Below the pieces are notes generated by a model, which ran no database searches, was not told the origin of the DNA, and worked only from the letters and a program-made list of their open reading frames with translations. A stretch of 5,451 bases of DNA from NCBI GenBank assembly GCA_003539915.1, contig DPNX01000010.1:512-5962 (forward strand), in the 5' to 3' direction. Positions 3,466 to 5,451 of this stretch are shown piece by piece (within the stretch, counting starts at the first letter, position 1; every line of letters starts with the position of its first letter). The stretch comes from Patescibacteria group bacterium (GTDB lineage: Bacteria; Patescibacteriota; Minisyncoccia; UBA6257; UBA11618). The translations under genes were made by a program, and so were the position numbers.

Positions 3466-5451
3466 TTATTTAAAGCAGGCCGCTCTTACTCTAGATCGAG
3501 CAGTTTTTTGACTCCAATGACTTTCACAATATGGATATTGAACAACGAGCGTACACTTGTTATTGCTATAATCTGGAATTATATCCCAACCAAACAAATG
3601 AATTGTACCTCCAGCTCCAGGAGTACCCGTACAATTTAATAAGTTTGGATGAGAAGAGGGGCAAGTTGCTACTAACGTCAACCCTGGAGAGTTATTGGTA
3701 AGAGCCTTATGCTTAATCTTACACACAGACTCTTCTACCAAAATTATATTTTTCAAACCAGCTTCTTCACCATTAACTAGATATCTGCCGGATGTATTAA
3801 TATCTCCATCAACATCAAGCTTATATCCTGGAGTTTCAACACCAATACCAACCTTGCCGTCAGCTTGAACAATTAATAAATTATTAACAACACTTGTGCC
3901 ATTATGACTTCTAATAAGTAACTTTCCTCTAGTTGGACTAATATCTAAATTAATATCCTTATCTGCATTAGGGTTTCTAATATTAAGATTATTGCCACCA
4001 CTAGCTATTTGAATGTTACGACTCCCACTAGCACCAATCAGAGTTATATTACCATCAACCGTTAATCTAGAAGTAGGATTTTCTGTTCCTACACCCAGCT
4101 TGTAACCAGTGTGAGTAAGGTAGGTTATTTTTTTAGAAGCATCCTCTGTCCAAGAATTGTCAGGTAAAGAGTTTACCTTAGACTTTCCAGCCTCTCGCTC
4201 AGCAATTGTCAAAGGACCGTTGCCCTCTCTATTAGGATTGTTAAGAGCATCAAAGAGAATTAATGCATCAAGCTTGTTGACATAATCATCACCATTAACA
4301 TCGGCTCGAGCATATGTCTCCCGTGGCAAGACCATTTCTGTATTCATATAAGTAACTATTGAATTGATATCATTTCCACTCAAAACCCCATTATTATCAA
4401 CATCACCGTTACCACCCAACATATATACACCATCATTGACTTCTAATTTGGCTTGTGGGGTTTTTGTACCGATACCAACTTTTCCTGTATTATCTATCGT
4501 CAAAGCTGTTTGATCGTGAACATCAAGATTCATCCTTACAGTATCAGCGTCAATTTTTTCTGTATAAATAGCGGAATTAATAGTTACCCTTGGTGATGCT
4601 TGGCTAGTTCTCTGTTGAAAAACTATACCAGCCTTTCTATTGATTTTAGCTGAACTGTTATTAAGTATCTTTAAATGTAATTTATCAATATTATCAATAC
4701 TTCCTCCTGAAATCTGATGAGATATAATTAATGGATTAACATTACCCCACTTGCCAATAGAAACGTTTCCATTATCACCAATAGACATCTTTATATTATC
4801 TTCATCGCCCGAACGAAGAACATGAGCTTCTTCCTCCCTTATCCAAACGCCTCCTCCTAACTCTTCACCATCAGCTATAAACTTAGTTGCTGTAACTGCG
4901 CCCTCTACATCGAGCTTGGTCTCTGGATTAGTTTTGCCGATACCAACATTACCATCCTTGTTAATAAACAACCTACTTTCTCCATCTCCATCCTTGAAAG
5001 AGTAATTCCATGCTTCAAATTGTGCTCTTATGGGACTATTGTTCTCATCGTCAAACCTTAATTGAACTGCGTTAGCCTGATCACCCTTTTCAATAATCAA
5101 CATATCATCTTGCGCCTCCCTAACCCCAAAAGAGTAGTTCCATGCTTTAAATTGCGCTCTTATAGGACTGTTGTCCTTATCGTCAAACCTTAATTGAATT
5201 GCATTAGCCTGATCACCATCCTCAACAATTAATGTAGCGTCTGCTGCCTGCCTAACCTCAAATGACCCTCGCGGACTACTGGTGCCAATACCAACAGCCC
5301 CCTCTTCTCGATAAATATTATCACCATCAACAGTCCAAACACTCCCTCCTAATTCTTCACCATTAGCGTTTTTAAATTTAGTTGCTGTAATTGTGCCCTC
5401 TACATTAAGATTGGCTGGCGAATCGTTTTCCCCAATACCAACATTGCCATC
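3466..5451 (-). CDS. Large modular surface/secreted protein with VGIG repeats and dockerin-like domain (5' end outside window)
   Basis: The frame is open from the right edge to the TAA at 3466-3468, giving 661 visible residues. The ATG at 5101-5103 is internal: it sits inside a repeat unit whose sister copy lies upstream in the same open frame. Seven modules of the type G-x-V-G-I-G-x-x-x-P-x-x-x-L-x-V-x-G occur, the fourth and sixth diverged. Such modules are found in tail-fibre-like and adhesin-like extracellular proteins. A dockerin-like calcium-binding domain occupies about residues 345-405. The last 85 or so residues hold all six Cys (577, 597, 607, 633, 642, 659), probably a disulfide-stabilised terminal domain. 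There are no membrane helices in the visible part. The signal peptide, if any, would lie outside the window. Binding or adhesion is inferred from architecture; the ligand is unknown. No S74-type autocleaved chaperone tail is present, which argues against a typical phage tailspike. Confidence 0.9.
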   Translation of the reverse strand, partial: DGNVGIGENDSPANLNVEGTITATKFKNANGEELGGSVWTVDGDNIYREEGAVGIGTSSPRGSFEVRQAADATLIVEDGDQANAIQLRFDDKDNSPIRAQFKAWNYSFGVREAQDDMLIIEKGDQANAVQLRFDDENNSPIRAQFEAWNYSFKDGDGESRLFINKDGNVGIGKTNPETKLDVEGAVTATKFIADGEELGGGVWIREEEAHVLRSGDEDNIKMSIGDNGNVSIGKWGNVNPLIISHQISGGSIDNIDKLHLKILNNSSAKINRKAGIVFQQRTSQASPRVTINSAIYTEKIDADTVRMNLDVHDQTALTIDNTGKVGIGTKTPQAKLEVNDGVYMLGGNGDVDNNGVLSGNDINSIVTYMNTEMVLPRETYARADVNGDDYVNKLDALILFDALNNPNREGNGPLTIAEREAGKSKVNSLPDNSWTEDASKKITYLTHTGYKLGVGTENPTSRLTVDGNITLIGASGSRNIQIASGGNNLNIRNPNADKDINLDISPTRGKLLIRSHNGTSVVNNLLIVQADGKVGIGVETPGYKLDVDGDINTSGRYLVNGEEAGLKNIILVEESVCKIKHKALTNNSPGLTLVATCPSSHPNLLNCTGTPGAGGTIHLFGWDIIPDYSNNKCTLVVQYPYCESHWSQKTARSRVRAACFK
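4240..4413 (-). other. Dockerin type I-like domain inside the repeat protein
   Basis: Two EF-hand-like calcium loops sit 34 residues apart. Loop 1 reads DVDNNGVLSGND (visible residues 350-361), with ligand positions D350, D352, N354 and D361. Loop 2 reads DVNGDDYVNKLD (384-395), with D384, N386, D388, N392 and D395. Each is followed by a hydrophobic helix (INSIVTYM and ALILFDAL), the classic duplicated dockerin plan. The usual Gly at loop position 6 is Asp in the second loop. Dockerins bind cohesins; no cohesin is seen in this window. Confidence 0.8.
4843..5451 (-). repeat. Larger diverged duplication of the VGIG-to-EELGG block
   Basis: The block at 5335-5451 (from DGNVGIG through VEG, TATKF and GEELGG to VW) recurs at 4843-4956 with one codon fewer. 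About 25 of 39 aligned residues are identical. It encloses the tandem 44-codon duplication, so this part of the gene grew by nested duplication events. The first copy is cut by the window edge and may be longer. Confidence 0.8.
4996..5235 (-). repeat. Tandem 44-codon duplication in the surface protein gene
   Basis: Bases 5128-5235 and 4996-5103 are homologous at a period of exactly 132 bases (44 codons). By eye about 91 of 108 bases and 29 of 36 residues match, with the shared core QLRFDD..NSPIRAQF.AWN. The 27 bases between the copies do not match what follows the second copy. Many base differences are silent transitions, so the copies appear to have been kept under selection since the duplication. 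Confidence 0.9.

Larger units (their letters stand above)
3805..5451 (-). repeat. Seven dispersed VGIG modules in the surface protein
   Basis: Modules lie at about 5395-5451, 5254-5301, 4900-4953, 4720-4770 (diverged, NVSIGKWG), 4432-4485, 4051-4104 (diverged, KLGVGTENP) and 3805-3858. The shared core is VGIG, then a Pro, then L-x-V and usually a Gly. Spacers differ in length and sequence, so this is a modular protein repeat and not a short tandem DNA repeat. The array probably continues beyond the right edge, as the first module starts at the window boundary. Confidence 0.85.

Noticed and set aside
3460..3480. Terminator at the T-run just after the surface-protein stop
   Set aside because: Six T residues follow the stop on the minus strand, but no stable hairpin precedes them.
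4843..5451. CRISPR array or mobile element from the repeated segments
   Set aside because: Repeats are long, in-frame, diverged and protein-coding. There are no equal-length spacers, cas genes or inverted termini.
3466..5451. Phage tailspike/tail fibre
   Set aside because: VGIG modules occur in such proteins, but there is no phage gene nearby and no S74 chaperone tail, and a dockerin-like domain fits a cellular surface protein better.

Overview
The window looks like a piece of an AT-rich bacterial chromosome. By gene content it most resembles a Patescibacteria/CPR-type genome. That placement is an inference from three things: a membrane protein fusing an O-antigen-ligase-like domain to TPRs, a modular secreted protein with many 'VGIG..P...L.V.G' repeats and an internal dockerin-like domain, and compact gene spacing without clear Shine-Dalgarno sites. 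No marker gene is present to prove it. The standard genetic code fits all three main genes: all stop at TAA and none needs UGA read as an amino acid.

Layout. All three substantial genes lie on the minus strand, so they are read from right to left. (1) 3466 to beyond 5451 is the 3' part of a large repetitive extracellular protein; its start lies outside the window. (2) 1021-3378 is a 785-residue polytopic membrane protein with a Wzy/WaaL-like core and a C-terminal TPR domain. It has a consensus-like promoter so close to its ATG that its mRNA should be leaderless or nearly so. (3) 228-914 is a 228-residue membrane protein of the MscS-like 'conserved TM helix' type, followed by a strong intrinsic terminator at 179-206. 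Gaps of 87 and 106 bases, each holding promoter-like signals, suggest three separate transcription units rather than one operon.

The leftmost 178 bases are the hardest to read and support two competing interpretations. On the plus strand, two short open stretches in different frames encode similar 9-residue segments. They are joined by a GGGAAAC heptamer in the correct phase for -1 ribosomal slippage, which suggests the tail of a convergent gene that is frameshifted, programmed or broken. On the minus strand, a TTGACA-17-CATAAT promoter is followed by a stem and a U5 run, the architecture of a small RNA of about 70 nt.

Taken together, the content is cell-surface biology. One gene makes a large modular surface or secreted protein. 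The next makes a membrane enzyme of a class that transfers or polymerises lipid-linked glycans. The last makes a small membrane protein related to mechanosensitive channels. A link between the first two (glycosylation of the repeat protein) is possible but only inferred from adjacency.
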